The notes below the pieces were generated by a model. That model did not search any database, was not told the DNA's origin, and saw only the letters and a list, made by a program, of their open reading frames with translations. From Candidatus Aegiribacteria sp. (GTDB lineage: Bacteria; Fermentibacterota; Fermentibacteria; Fermentibacterales; Fermentibacteraceae), in assembly GCA_030634715.1 (NCBI GenBank), contig DAOWAG010000043.1, positions 1-8,012 of the forward strand: a DNA stretch of 8,012 nt, written 5' to 3'. Position 1 is the first letter of the stretch; each line of letters begins with the position of its first letter. Made by a program: the position numbers and the translations under genes. Below are positions 1 through 6,164 of this stretch, piece after piece.

Positions 1-336
1 ACGCAGTACACTTATGACGCTCTTGCAGGCATCGTCATGCTGCAGGACATCAGAGGTGAAAATGGAGATCCTCTCCTTGGTGCTGCGGCTGCCTGGGGAC
101 TTGATCAGCTGAACAGTGACTACTCCTTTGGTTCCGGCAAGGATTATGCCGGACTCGAGGTAATCAGCAACGTTCAGTTGAAAGGCACAGCAGCAGCGAT
201 AGCCTATGCGAATCAGGCATTCATGTACGCATGGTTCACATGCGTAAGTGAAGGCTACGGAATCGATCTTGATCCTGCTGATGCAGGATTTGTGGTCGAA
301 CTCATGGCCGTGATCGAAGAGATGCTGAACAGCTAG
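1..336 (+). CDS. C-terminal end of an unrecognised protein (5' end outside the window)
   Basis: The reading frame is open from base 1 and ends with TAG at 334-336, giving about 111 C-terminal residues. The ATG at 37 is internal, because the frame continues to the left edge. The segment is rich in Ala, Gly and acidic residues and looks mostly helical (runs such as LLGAAAAWGL and GTAAAIAYANQAF), ending in an acidic amphipathic helix (ELMAVIEEMLNS). There is no lipobox, membrane segment or catalytic motif in the visible part, and I do not recognise the family. A hairpin terminator follows 30 bp downstream, so this is the last gene of its transcription unit. It is convergent with the minus-strand cluster, with the transposase unit lying between them. 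Confidence 0.8.
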   Translation, partial: TQYTYDALAGIVMLQDIRGENGDPLLGAAAAWGLDQLNSDYSFGSGKDYAGLEVISNVQLKGTAAAIAYANQAFMYAWFTCVSEGYGIDLDPADAGFVVELMAVIEEMLNS

Positions 337-365
337 AACAGAACACTGTTCAGTTCTGATAAGAT

Positions 366-391
366 GCCCCCTGGCAACATTGCCAGGGGGC
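366..391 (+). terminator. Hairpin terminator of the upstream partial gene
   Basis: A perfect 11-bp GC-rich stem (GCCCCCTGGCA at 366-376 pairing with TGCCAGGGGGC at 381-391) encloses an ACAT loop. It is followed by CTTCCTTC, a weak pyrimidine-rich tail rather than a clean U tract. It lies 30 bp after the stop at 336. Shorter inverted repeats between the stop and this hairpin (CTGAACAG at 325-332 with CTGTTCAG at 346-353; GAACAG at 336-341 with CTGTTC at 346-351) can form alternative weaker hairpins. The left end of the transposase unit begins 11 bp after the stem. Confidence 0.75.
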
Positions 392-402
392 TTCCTTCAA
401 CA

Positions 403-431
403 GTGCCACCCACTATTAAAAATGACATCCG
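403..431 (+). repeat. Left inverted repeat of the transposase unit
   Basis: It begins GTGCCACCCACTA and ends GACATCCG. Against the reverse complement of 1176-1203 it matches at 25 of 29 aligned positions (3 mismatches and one 1-base gap). The outermost 13 bases are identical. It lies 58 bp upstream of the transposase start. Confidence 0.75.
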
Positions 432-489
432 ATCTAACATATTTCCTGAAAAACTTGCATTCATCGGGGGAAACGCGTACACTAAAAGT

Positions 490-1173
490 ATGTCAAGAAT
501 AACAAGAGTTGTCGTACCTGGATTACCGCATCACATAACACAACGTGGAGTGCGGTCGATTAATATCTTTGAATGCGACAAGGATAGGTACTTCTATCTA
601 AGGATGCTGTCTGAATATGCCAAAAAGCACAAACTTGATATCAAATGCTGGTGCTTGATGTGCAATCATATACATCTGATTGCAGTTCCTGATAGCGAGG
701 AGACTATGTCTCAAGCAATTGGATCAGCTCATTGGGCATACGCCAATAGTTTCAATGAACGGAAAGGTGTTAAAGGAAGATTGTTCCAGGGAAGATACTA
801 TTCAACACCGATGTCTACTGTACACTACAATGCAGCAGTACGCTACATCCTTCGTAATCCGGTGCGTGCAGGAATCGTCAGGAACGCCTGGAACTATGAA
901 TGGTCAAGTACGCGATTTCACATGGGATTAATTGAGCATGATCCTTTGGTTCGTAAACCTGATATTCTTGAATTACACTCGAGCTGGAGAGAATATCTGA
1001 TAGCTGATCCCGTTGAAATGAACCTGATTCGAAGGAGAACAAAAAACGGTATTCCATGCGGAGAGGCAGACTTTGTCAGGGAAATAGAAAGACTGACAAA
1101 TAGAAAATTCAGGAAAAATGATGTTAATGAAGTATCGGATAATAAAATATATATAGATTCATATTCTAATTAA
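490..1173 (+). CDS. REP-associated / IS200-like tyrosine (HUH) transposase
   Basis: This 227-residue protein belongs to the Y1 transposase superfamily, single-strand DNA endonucleases that join to DNA through a tyrosine. Near the N-terminus is PGLPHHITQRG (residues 10-20), a hallmark of RAYT-type proteins. The metal-binding HUH motif is CNHIHLI, with His60 and His62. The candidate nucleophile is Tyr119 in RYILRNPVRAG, aligned by that motif with the catalytic Tyr of E. coli TnpA-REP. FQGRYYS (99-105) and WSSTRFH (138-144) are further family blocks, and the C-terminal ~50 residues are basic then Asn/Asp-rich. I chose the ATG at 490 because MSRITRVVVPG is where family members start. The in-frame ATG at 364 lies inside the upstream terminator stem. 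The ribosome site is poor: the nearest purine run is GGGGGAAA, about 17 bases upstream. The frame is intact with all catalytic residues, so the enzyme may be functional. Known family members mobilise or maintain short REP sequences. Confidence 0.88.
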   Translation: MSRITRVVVPGLPHHITQRGVRSINIFECDKDRYFYLRMLSEYAKKHKLDIKCWCLMCNHIHLIAVPDSEETMSQAIGSAHWAYANSFNERKGVKGRLFQGRYYSTPMSTVHYNAAVRYILRNPVRAGIVRNAWNYEWSSTRFHMGLIEHDPLVRKPDILELHSSWREYLIADPVEMNLIRRRTKNGIPCGEADFVREIERLTNRKFRKNDVNEVSDNKIYIDSYSN

Positions 1174-1193
1174 AACGAATGTCGTTTTATTAG
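1166..1193. terminator. AT-rich bidirectional hairpin between convergent genes
   Basis: TAAAACGA (1171-1178) pairs with TCGTTTTA (1182-1189) around a 3-base ATG loop. CTAA (1166-1169) and TTAG (1190-1193) extend the stem past a bulged T. It overlaps the transposase stop (1171-1173) and the stop of the minus-strand lipoprotein gene (1190-1192). T-rich arms on both strands would allow weak termination in both directions. It may instead be a subterminal hairpin recognised by the transposase, since it lies about 10 bp inside the right end; no equivalent hairpin is evident at the left end. Confidence 0.5.
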
Positions 1194-1203
1194 TGGGTGG
1201 CAC
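1176..1203 (-). repeat. Right inverted repeat of the transposase unit
   Basis: Read on the minus strand it starts GTGCCACCCACTA and ends GACATTCG, mirroring the left repeat at 403-431. It is also protein-coding: on the minus strand its first bases encode the final Ala-Thr-His and the TAA stop (1190-1192) of the propeller lipoprotein gene. Confidence 0.75.
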
Positions 1204-2116
1204 CTTTGTATGCAGGAGCATCGATTGAGAAGATGTCATAATTACCTGAACCACCTTCTCTATCCGATGAGAAGGCAAACCAGCCGGATCCAGGATTCCA
1301 GGCCGGATAAATATCCTTTCCCGGATCATCAGTAATCTGAACAAGTTCATTGCCATCAAGGTCACTGATCCAGATATCCCACTGTCCCGATCTGTCCGAT
1401 GAGAATGCAAACCAGTCATTTTCAGGACCCCAGCAAGGATGAATATCATCAGAATTACCGGTAATAACTGCATGAGGCTCTGAACCATCCGGACGGATGA
1501 GCCAGATATCCGACTGTGAACCATCATTGACCTGAAACAGTATCCACTGTCCGTCAGGCGAATATGAAGGGCGAAGACAATCAAATGATGGAGTATAGAA
1601 GGAATCAGTTGTAATACTGTCCTCGTCATACTCCGCTTTCCAGAGTCCCCAGTAATTGTCGGAATATGTACAGAAAAGCAGCGAGTCACTGTTAGGTGAC
1701 CATGTTGGATGAAGGTGTTTCAGACCATCGCTCAAAATAACAGTTGCATATCCGAGATTTCCAGGAACGGTTCTTATGTCCGAGTTTGTGGTTCCGGAAA
1801 AAGCAGTGAAGAGGATCATTCCTTCGGTTGCGCTCCAGCAGCCGGTTGGTCCGACCGATTCATTCTGGTTGGAGGAAGTCATGAGCACCGGAGACACCAA
1901 TCCATCGAAACCGTATATGCTCGGGGATGTGCCGTCATACGATGAAAATAAAAGAACATTTCCGTATGGGGACCATGCAAGAGATGTATCAGAATAGCTG
2001 CCGGCAAGGTAAAGGTACGCTCCGTCCGGCCATTGTTCCGGTTCCGAAGGATTGTTTCCGCATGCCGTAAATAGAGCCGTCAGGATAACCGTAGATACGA
2101 TGATAGTATATTTCAT
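1190..2116 (-). CDS. TolB-like six-bladed beta-propeller lipoprotein
   Basis: This 308-residue predicted lipoprotein has residues 1-18 as a signal peptide (MKYTIIVSTVILTALFTA) with Cys19 as the lipidation site (LFTAC). A Ser/Pro/Glu-rich linker follows. Six PD40/WD40-like repeats come next, each with a W/Y-S/N/G-P turn and a following LF/FAFSS strand: about residues 48-60, 94-106, 139-160, 185-211, 229-255 and 273-299. DIW/DIF strand motifs are clear in the last three. This is the fold of the TolB propeller, but the TolB N-terminal domain is absent, so it is not TolB itself; its ligand or partner is unknown. I chose the ATG at 2116 rather than 2161 because the signal peptide starts there and GGAG lies 6 bases upstream. 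It is 48 bp downstream of murA and probably co-transcribed. Oddly, the last residues (GATH) and stop come from the right inverted repeat of the adjacent transposase unit, so the original C-terminus has probably been replaced. Confidence 0.85.
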   Translation of the reverse strand: MKYTIIVSTVILTALFTACGNNPSEPEQWPDGAYLYLAGSYSDTSLAWSPYGNVLLFSSYDGTSPSIYGFDGLVSPVLMTSSNQNESVGPTGCWSATEGMILFTAFSGTTNSDIRTVPGNLGYATVILSDGLKHLHPTWSPNSDSLLFCTYSDNYWGLWKAEYDEDSITTDSFYTPSFDCLRPSYSPDGQWILFQVNDGSQSDIWLIRPDGSEPHAVITGNSDDIHPCWGPENDWFAFSSDRSGQWDIWISDLDGNELVQITDDPGKDIYPAWNPGSGWFAFSSDREGGSGNYDIFSIDAPAYKGATH

Positions 2117-2122
2117 TAAATA

Positions 2123-2126
2123 CTCC
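2123..2126 (-). promoter_or_regulatory. Ribosome binding site fixing the lipoprotein start
   Basis: GGAG on the minus strand is followed by a 6-base spacer (TATTTA) and the ATG at 2116. It supports this start over the ATG at 2161, which would put 15 extra residues ahead of the signal peptide. Confidence 0.6.
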
Positions 2127-2164
2127 GATATTGATTTCTCAATGGTTGAGATTCTGTTCATCCG

Positions 2165-3481
2165 TTACAGATTGTCGCTGAACGAAGCTCCGCCTGTAAT
2201 ACTGGCTCCCAGTTCATTCAGCCTGCTTACAAGGTTTTCATAACCGCGTTCGATCTGATGCACATTTCGTATTATGCTGGTTCCTTCCGCGCAAAGAGCA
2301 GCAGTCAGAAGAGCCATTCCCGCTCTTATATCAGGGCTGCTTACATTAGTTCCATGAAGCCTGGAAGGACCTGATACTACTACTCTGTGCGGGTCGCATT
2401 GAATGATGCTTGCACCCATCGCGACCAGCTTATCAACAAAGTAGAGTCTGCTTTCAAACATTTTCTCAAATATTAGAGAGGTTCCTTTTGATTGAGTTGC
2501 CACTACTACCGCTGTGCTTGTAAGATCCGGTGAAAATCCAGGCCAGGGAGAATCATACACTGTCGGTATGGACCCTCCTCGATCAGGCTGTACTTCCAGG
2601 ATCCGATCACCATCAATGATAACAGAGTCATCATTTAACTCAATAGTAACTCCCAGCTTGGAGAATCCATTCATGATTGGTCTAATGATATTATCGGGAA
2701 CGCCTGGAATTAATACTCTCCCGCCGCAGCATGCGGCAAGACCGATGAAACTGCCGATCTCAATATGATCTGGTACAATTGTATGTTCAGTACCTTCAAG
2801 AAGACTGCTTCTACCGACTATACGAATTCTGTTTGTACCGATTCCAGTGATTTCCGCTCCCATCGATACCAGCATTGTTGCCAGATCCTGAACGTTAGGC
2901 TCGCATGCCGAGTTGTAGATAACAGTTTCTCCCTCGGCGATAGTAGCTGCCATCAGCGCGTTCTCCGTTGCTGTTACGGATGGTTCATCGAGAAGAATCG
3001 ATCTTCCCCTCAATTTCCTGGCTGAGAAAGAGAATTTTTTATCAGTGAAATCAACTTCAGCACCCATCTGTTCCAGAAAAAGGAAGTGTGTATCCAACCT
3101 TCTTCTTCCAATTACATCACCGCCGGGAGGCGGAAGTTGTACTCGACCGGTTCTAGCCACCAGTGGACCTGCGAGAAGGATGGATGCTCTTATTGCCTGA
3201 CACATGTCTTCTTCAATATTATCAGGATTGATTAATGCCGCGTTCAGTTTGAATGAACCGTCACCGAGTACGGTTATCTCAACACCGATGCTCTCCAGTA
3301 GAGCAAGCATCACCGAAACATCTCTGATTTCAGGTAGATTGTGAAGAATGACATCCTTGTCAGAAAGAATACATGCGGCAAGAATTGGAAGAGCGGCATT
3401 CTTGCTGCCTGACGGATTTAATACTCCCGAAAGAGGTTTCCCTCCTTCGACAATGTACTCGTCGGATGAAGGAACTATCAT
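2165..3481 (-). CDS. murA: UDP-N-acetylglucosamine 1-carboxyvinyltransferase (MurA), Cys-to-Asp type
   Basis: MurA transfers enolpyruvate from PEP to UDP-GlcNAc, the first committed cytoplasmic step of peptidoglycan synthesis. The protein is 438 residues, slightly longer than the E. coli enzyme (419), with the EPSP-synthase-like two-domain fold. Recognisable sites, in E. coli numbering: Lys22/Asn23 as K27-N28 in NPSGSKNAALP, Arg91 as R98 in AIRAS, Asp305 as D319 in GFSPDLTST, Arg331 as R345 in MFESRLYF, and Arg397 as R386 in DIRAGMALL. The active-site loop reads PPPGGDVIGRRRLD, so the residue equivalent to Cys115 is Asp122 (codon GAT, complement of 3116-3118). Cys115 is the fosfomycin target. 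Asp at this place is known from Mycobacterium, Chlamydia and Borrelia enzymes, which stay active but resist fosfomycin. The ATG overlaps the exonuclease stop as ATGA (3481-3478), implying translational coupling. The propeller lipoprotein follows downstream. Confidence 0.96.
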   Translation of the reverse strand: MIVPSSDEYIVEGGKPLSGVLNPSGSKNAALPILAACILSDKDVILHNLPEIRDVSVMLALLESIGVEITVLGDGSFKLNAALINPDNIEEDMCQAIRASILLAGPLVARTGRVQLPPPGGDVIGRRRLDTHFLFLEQMGAEVDFTDKKFSFSARKLRGRSILLDEPSVTATENALMAATIAEGETVIYNSACEPNVQDLATMLVSMGAEITGIGTNRIRIVGRSSLLEGTEHTIVPDHIEIGSFIGLAACCGGRVLIPGVPDNIIRPIMNGFSKLGVTIELNDDSVIIDGDRILEVQPDRGGSIPTVYDSPWPGFSPDLTSTAVVVATQSKGTSLIFEKMFESRLYFVDKLVAMGASIIQCDPHRVVVSGPSRLHGTNVSSPDIRAGMALLTAALCAEGTSIIRNVHQIERGYENLVSRLNELGASITGGASFSDNL

Positions 3482-4290
3482 TTTCTGCTGCCTTTCCTTC
3501 CGGTCTTGCGGAGGAGAGTCTGATAAAGATCAGGATAATCGTCAGGTATCCACTGCTGCCGGAGAAGCCATCTGACATAATCTTCATCCTGAGCTACGAT
3601 ATCCTCTACAAGTTGTCCTCTATACTTTCCAAATGAGAATATCTTTATTTCCAACGAGGATTGCGTGAATTCCACTAATTCCTTCCAGTTCTTCGAAGTT
3701 GTCAGACGCTGTTCAATAGCGAATTCTACAAGAGACCGAACAAGTTCTGTGTCAAACAAAGCTCTATGAGCATCACCTGCAATACTGGAATCCAGTCCGA
3801 ACCTGTATCTTAGAACCTGAAGCGCATGGGAGGGAATCGAAGGCCAGATATGCCTTGATAATCGAAGTGAATCCAGTTTCATTTTAGGTTTGATATCACT
3901 GAAAATGTCAGGGAGCTGCCTTGACAGTATTCCCAGATCAAATGGAAGATTGTGCGCGCATATGAGGTCCGCCTGGCTTACTAGATCCTGAATGTCATCT
4001 GATATGCTTTCGAGAGGTGGCTTCCCCTCAAGCATGCTGTTCGTTATGTGATGAATTGCCGATGCCTCAGGAGGTATTGGATCCTGCGGTAACACAAGTT
4101 CAATCAAATCGATGTCCTGCTCATGCATTCTGGAAAAATCATTGTAAGTGCTTAGTATAAAAGCAACTTCGCATATCTGTGCTGTTTCGGGATCGATCCC
4201 TGTAGTTTCAGTATCAAGATACAGGACCTTACAGGTTTCCCCTTGGCTGCCCGTACTGGAAAAAAGATCGAGTTCGTTTTTCATAAGCAT
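3478..4290 (-). CDS. DEDDh 3'-5' exonuclease with ExoX-like C-terminal domain
   Basis: This 270-residue protein belongs to the DnaQ/RNase T exonuclease superfamily. Exo I is YLDTETTGID with metal ligands Asp26 and Glu28. Exo II is AHNLPFDLG with Asp118. Exo III is GDAHRALFDTELV with His175 and Asp180, giving the complete DEDDh set. The nuclease domain spans about 21-195. After a linker comes FSFGKYRGQLVEDI...DYVRWLL (218-243), typical of the small ExoX-type C-terminal domain found on DnaQ-like nucleases, followed by a basic tail (RKTGRKGSRK). The likely role is DNA end trimming in repair or replication; it is not attached to a polymerase. I chose the ATG at 4290 because GGGA lies about 8 bases upstream; an ATG at 4284 is also possible. 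It is the first gene of the minus-strand cluster and overlaps murA by 4 bases. Confidence 0.88.
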   Translation of the reverse strand: MLMKNELDLFSSTGSQGETCKVLYLDTETTGIDPETAQICEVAFILSTYNDFSRMHEQDIDLIELVLPQDPIPPEASAIHHITNSMLEGKPPLESISDDIQDLVSQADLICAHNLPFDLGILSRQLPDIFSDIKPKMKLDSLRLSRHIWPSIPSHALQVLRYRFGLDSSIAGDAHRALFDTELVRSLVEFAIEQRLTTSKNWKELVEFTQSSLEIKIFSFGKYRGQLVEDIVAQDEDYVRWLLRQQWIPDDYPDLYQTLLRKTGRKGSRK

Positions 4291-4374
4291 ATACTAATTC
4301 CCAGCGCCCTAATTGAAAACCCGAAAGCATGACTGTCATATCTTTTTATTAATCAAGTATTTCATGCTTGTTTT

Positions 4375-4402
4375 TTTGAATTTTTCTGTATTTTTGTATA
4401 AT
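4375..4402 (+). promoter_or_regulatory. Probable sigma-70-type promoter for the 551-residue lipoprotein gene
   Basis: A perfect TATAAT lies at 4397-4402. A weak -35 candidate (TTTGAA at 4375-4380, spacer 16) lies in a very T-rich stretch. Transcription would start around 4409, leaving a ~40-base leader before the ATG at 4450. The rest of the 159-bp divergent region (4291-4449) is AT-rich. It holds a perfect 11-base palindrome, ATGACTGTCAT (4329-4339), that could be an operator. I found no convincing promoter for the divergent exonuclease gene. Confidence 0.5.
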
Positions 4403-4440
4403 AAGGTAAAGCTGATGAAAAACATTCATAACCATTGCTT

Positions 4441-4446
4441 GGAGGA
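4441..4446 (+). promoter_or_regulatory. Strong ribosome binding site fixing the lipoprotein start
   Basis: GGAGGA sits just upstream of the ATG at 4450 and favours it over the in-frame ATG at 4435, which precedes the ribosome site and would spoil the signal peptide N-terminus. Confidence 0.65.
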
Positions 4447-4449
4447 ATC

Positions 4450-6105
4450 ATGAAAATAATAACAATGTTTGCAGTTGTGCTGGTTGCTCTCTTTGCTGCA
4501 TGTGGCGCTCAGCCAGAGGAGGATGCACCGGTATCCGCTCTGGATATTCTTCCTGATAATGTCCTTTTCTCGATGGCCATTATCAATCCGGCAACAGTTA
4601 TTTCTTCCCTTGATGTTTATGGCTCAGGTATTGCTGTTCTTGGGGAAAGTGCTGTTTCGGGATGGATACTGTCACTTCTCGATTGTGCGGATATGGATGA
4701 AGTGGAAACAAAACTTGGTATTGATATTGATGGCGGTCTTGTTTTCTTCATGCAGAGCATGATGCCGCAGAGCATTGGTGTTGCCATGTCCGTAACAGAT
4801 GCAGATGTATTCTGGACTAACATCGGTCTGACGCCCGAAGCCGGTGAACTGCTGGATGGTTATGAAGTTAGTACTATTGATATTGATTTTGGCAAACTGT
4901 ATTTCTGCAGTACTCGTGGACTACTCCTTGGTGCAGGCAGCAGAGCGGGGCTTCAGAGTATGCTTGAACGAATTGACGGATCGCTACCTGCATCATTACC
5001 CGGAATTCCTGATGGAAGTATCTACTTTTACGCGGATGTAGCATCATTTGGTCCGATGGCCGCCGCCCAGCTCTCGATGCTTCAACCACAGTTAATCGCT
5101 AATATGGATGATACAGAAGGTGTTGAAGGAGAGATTACTGAAAACATTCTTGGAATCTATTTCGATATAATCAATCTGTTCCTGATGGAGACAAGTTCTG
5201 TAGATTTTGTGCTATCATTTGAATCCGAGTTCGTTACTGGAAGCTCTTCAGTGAAATTTGTACCCGGATCTTCTCTTGACCAGTATATCGTTCCCGCTGA
5301 AATTAACGATTTGACCGGATTAGTACCAGCTGGTAACGCAATCGCTGGCAGAGTCAGTATCGATCCAATGACAAGTGAAGCCGCAATGAACGCTATGTTT
5401 GGTATCATAGGCATTGAAGATATCCCCCAGAACATAGTCGCTTTCTGGGCTGAGTGTTCTCGCAATACTGCCATGTCCATGATCAGTGATCCCGATAATC
5501 CAATGCATATCATAGCTGTTTACGAGATGCCGGAGGGAGCAGGACTTGAACAGGTCCGGGAGGTTTACGATATTCAGTTCTCTATGATGAGCAACCTTCT
5601 TGACTTACCCGGTCTGTCACTCTCAGAAGTGCAGTATGAAGAAATTGATGGCATTGAATGGGTTACATTTGGCATGGATATAGATATGAGTGAACTCCAG
5701 CCTGATGTGGAAGACAGCGCTCCGCTTGCCCAGAGCGTCTCCTGGAAAGCCTGGATGACTGTCAGTGATGGGATTCTCTACGCAGAGATGGCTGAACTTC
5801 CCCTGATAGTTCCACAGCTGATTGCTGGAACCTGGCAGGGAGAGACTGTTGAAAACATGCCTGCAATGAGGAATTTCTCAGATTCAGCGGAGATCGCGAT
5901 GCTGATCAATATCCCTGAGTATCTCAATATGGCTCTGTCAATGTCCGGACTTGATGTACCTTTTATCGATGCTGATCCTGTCTGGCTCGAGATAGAGGTT
6001 GATTTCACAGGTGGAGGGGTTGAAAAGCATTTCCGTGTATCCGGAACTGAGCTGGCCGCATTCATGGGTCAGGCAATTCAAGTGTTTGGAGCTCTGAGTC
6101 AGTAG
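4450..6105 (+). CDS. Lipoprotein of unknown function, acidic, apparently internally duplicated
   Basis: This 551-residue protein has a signal peptide at 1-17 with lipobox LFAAC (lipidated Cys18), followed by an acidic linker. The mature part is Asp/Glu-rich, Lys-poor and has few cysteines. Two halves seem to carry the same ordered segments: ILPDNVLFSMAIINP (33-47) and LVPAGNAIAGRVSIDP (291-306); DGYEVSTIDIDFGKLYF (136-152) and DGIEWVTFGMDIDMSEL (400-416); GKLYFCSTRGLLLGAG (148-163) and DGILYAEMAELPLIVP (440-455); IPDGSIYFYADVASF (186-200) and FSDSAEIAMLINIPEYL (476-492); DFVLSFESEFVTGSS (252-266) and VWLEIEVDFTGGGVE (511-525). The overall pattern of 'LPxxxxxxxxxxxP' starts and alternating strands resembles DUF3352-like surface proteins, but this is a resemblance by eye. 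It stands alone on the plus strand with its own promoter and a terminator after it. It is probably anchored in the cell envelope; function unknown. Confidence 0.85.
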   Translation: MKIITMFAVVLVALFAACGAQPEEDAPVSALDILPDNVLFSMAIINPATVISSLDVYGSGIAVLGESAVSGWILSLLDCADMDEVETKLGIDIDGGLVFFMQSMMPQSIGVAMSVTDADVFWTNIGLTPEAGELLDGYEVSTIDIDFGKLYFCSTRGLLLGAGSRAGLQSMLERIDGSLPASLPGIPDGSIYFYADVASFGPMAAAQLSMLQPQLIANMDDTEGVEGEITENILGIYFDIINLFLMETSSVDFVLSFESEFVTGSSSVKFVPGSSLDQYIVPAEINDLTGLVPAGNAIAGRVSIDPMTSEAAMNAMFGIIGIEDIPQNIVAFWAECSRNTAMSMISDPDNPMHIIAVYEMPEGAGLEQVREVYDIQFSMMSNLLDLPGLSLSEVQYEEIDGIEWVTFGMDIDMSELQPDVEDSAPLAQSVSWKAWMTVSDGILYAEMAELPLIVPQLIAGTWQGETVENMPAMRNFSDSAEIAMLINIPEYLNMALSMSGLDVPFIDADPVWLEIEVDFTGGGVEKHFRVSGTELAAFMGQAIQVFGALSQ

Positions 6106-6131
6106 CAGTTAATTATCAGTCAAGTACAGGT

Positions 6132-6161
6132 TATCGGCAGTCACTATTGTGATTGCCGATA
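6132..6161. terminator. Hairpin terminator between convergent lipoprotein and pth genes
   Basis: TATCGGCAGTCAC (6132-6144) pairs with GTGATTGCCGATA (6149-6161) through 13 pairs, one of them G-T, closing a TATT loop. It lies 26 bp after the plus-strand stop (6105) and 3 bp after the pth stop (6165), so it can serve both genes. The trailing U tract is short on the plus strand (GCTTTAAAG) and absent on the minus strand. Confidence 0.7.
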
Positions 6162-6164
6162 GCT

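Larger units (their letters stand above)
403..1203 (+). mobile_element. RAYT / IS200-like transposase unit bounded by inverted repeats
   Basis: This is a unit of about 801 bp made of one HUH tyrosine transposase gene and a pair of imperfect inverted repeats at its outer edges (403-431 and the complement of 1176-1203). The repeat outer ends are identical for 13 bases. I see no target-site duplication: the flanking bases (TTCAACA on the left, CTTTGTA on the right) do not match. Classical IS200/IS605 elements lack terminal inverted repeats. REP-associated tyrosine transposases (RAYTs) are commonly flanked by REP-type sequences in inverted orientation, so this fits a 'REPtron'-like unit better than a classical insertion sequence. 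Exact borders are inferred from the repeat only. The unit sits between two convergent transcription units, just after a strong terminator. Confidence 0.7.

Noticed and set aside
325..358. Cluster of GAACAG/CTGTTC repeats around the first stop codon
   Set aside because: These are short overlapping repeats that form only weak alternative hairpins. There is no regular unit, so this is not a repeat array.
364..489. N-terminal extension of the transposase to an ATG at 364
   Set aside because: That ATG lies within the terminator hairpin and the extension would translate the left inverted repeat. Family members start at the MxRxxRVVVPG block (490).
1159..1689. Long minus-strand open frame of 176 codons within the lipoprotein gene
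   Set aside because: It runs in another frame of the propeller gene, has no recognisable domains, and its composition looks like an out-of-frame shadow.
1190..2116. Calling the propeller lipoprotein TolB
   Set aside because: It lacks the TolB N-terminal domain, is a lipoprotein rather than a soluble periplasmic protein, and is not next to tol/pal genes.
2137..2151. Small hairpin TCTCAA-TGG-TTGAGA between murA and the lipoprotein gene
   Set aside because: A 6-bp AT-rich stem with no U tract is too weak to call a terminator or regulator; it could arise by chance.
2117..2161. Upstream start for the propeller lipoprotein at 2161
   Set aside because: It adds 15 residues before a clear signal peptide and has no good ribosome site, whereas the ATG at 2116 has GGAG 6 bases upstream.
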